Source: Bacillota bacterium (GTDB taxonomy: Bacteria; Bacillota; Bacilli; Alicyclobacillales; Alicyclobacillaceae). Taken from it: 5,540 bases of DNA. The position numbers were made by a program, and so were the translations under genes. Below the pieces are notes generated by a model, which did not search any database, was not told where the DNA came from, and worked only from the letters and a program-made list of their open reading frames with translations. Each line of letters begins with the position of its first letter. Position 1 is the first letter of the stretch. The stretch is from NCBI GenBank assembly GCA_021820805.1, contig JAKADF010000265.1:1-5540 (forward strand). Reading direction: 5' to 3'. Shown in pieces: positions 5,394 to 5,540 of the stretch.

Positions 5394-5540
5394 TCATGTT
5401 GGATGGAGAATCTCCCACATAGTGGTTAAGTCTTCAAGCCGACGAAGCCCTTTCCAAAGGACTTTCAGACCCGGATTTCCATCATGTTTACGTCCCAAGA
5501 AGCCGCCGAGTTTCGCAATCCATAGTACTGCGGTTTGCAA
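5394..5540 (-). CDS. IS4-family transposase, C-terminal 48 residues (continues beyond the window)
   Basis: On the - strand the last 48 codons run from the window edge to TGA 5396-5394 without interruption. They contain WIAKLGGFLGRKHDGNPGLK and VLWKGLRRLEDL, the characteristic C-terminal signature of IS4-family (Tn5-like) transposases, which cut and paste DNA with a DDE RNase H fold. The catalytic DDE residues lie upstream of this segment and out of view, so activity cannot be judged. Unlike the relic it sits in, the visible part has no frameshift or stop, suggesting a younger insertion. The orientation is opposite to the IS605 genes beside it. Confidence 0.85.
   Translation of the reverse strand: MQTAVLWIAKLGGFLGRKHDGNPGLKVLWKGLRRLEDLTTMWEILHPT

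Overview
The window is a graveyard of insertion sequences around one intact chromosomal gene, flgB (flagellar proximal rod protein). The strong AAGGAGG-type ribosome binding sites, the FlgB sequence, and the IS110, IS4 and IS200/IS605 types present suggest a motile member of the Bacillota, probably a Bacillales-like organism. That is inference from style; no rRNA or other taxonomic marker is present.

Layout, left to right. (1) Positions 2-813 hold the 3' two thirds of a frameshifted IS200/IS605-type tnpB on the + strand. It is followed at about 814-945 by the element's right-end region, with two perfect short hairpins in the place where a TnpB guide (omega) RNA is normally encoded. (2) Positions 976-1174 are a leader with one weak extended -10 promoter candidate. 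Intact flgB follows at 1175-1585. No flgC follows it, although flgB normally starts a flgB-flgC-fliE operon. (3) Positions 1586-1883 are non-coding and contain an 87-base interrupted hairpin (1651-1737). (4) Positions 1884-3660 look like an IS110-family element on the - strand. Its transposase (2260-3557) is full length but split by a single -1 shift that falls exactly on an X XXY YYZ-type heptamer. Its 5' leader (3561-3625) folds into a three-tier hairpin covering the transposase ribosome binding site. Its 3' flank (1884-2237) is non-coding, bounded by a perfect 14-bp inverted repeat, and carries a duplicated stem-loop motif. Either flank could hold the bridge RNA/seekRNA expected of this family. 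(5) Positions 3811-5373 are a second, different IS200/IS605 element with a left-end hairpin, a truncated tnpA whose HUH motif is mutated, and a multiply broken tnpB that loses a zinc-ribbon cysteine and the last catalytic aspartate. Its right-end hairpin is cut in half at about 5373. (6) Positions 5374-5540 are the end of an IS4-family element on the - strand, with the last 48 residues of its transposase, inserted into that hairpin. The rest of this element lies beyond the window.

Relative age can be inferred. Both IS605-type elements are heavily decayed, the IS110 copy has one lesion, and the IS4 fragment is clean and sits inside the second IS605 relic. Nothing here is clearly a new system. 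The best candidates for undescribed biology are the two structured non-coding flanks of the IS110 element and the frameshift heptamer inside its transposase gene.
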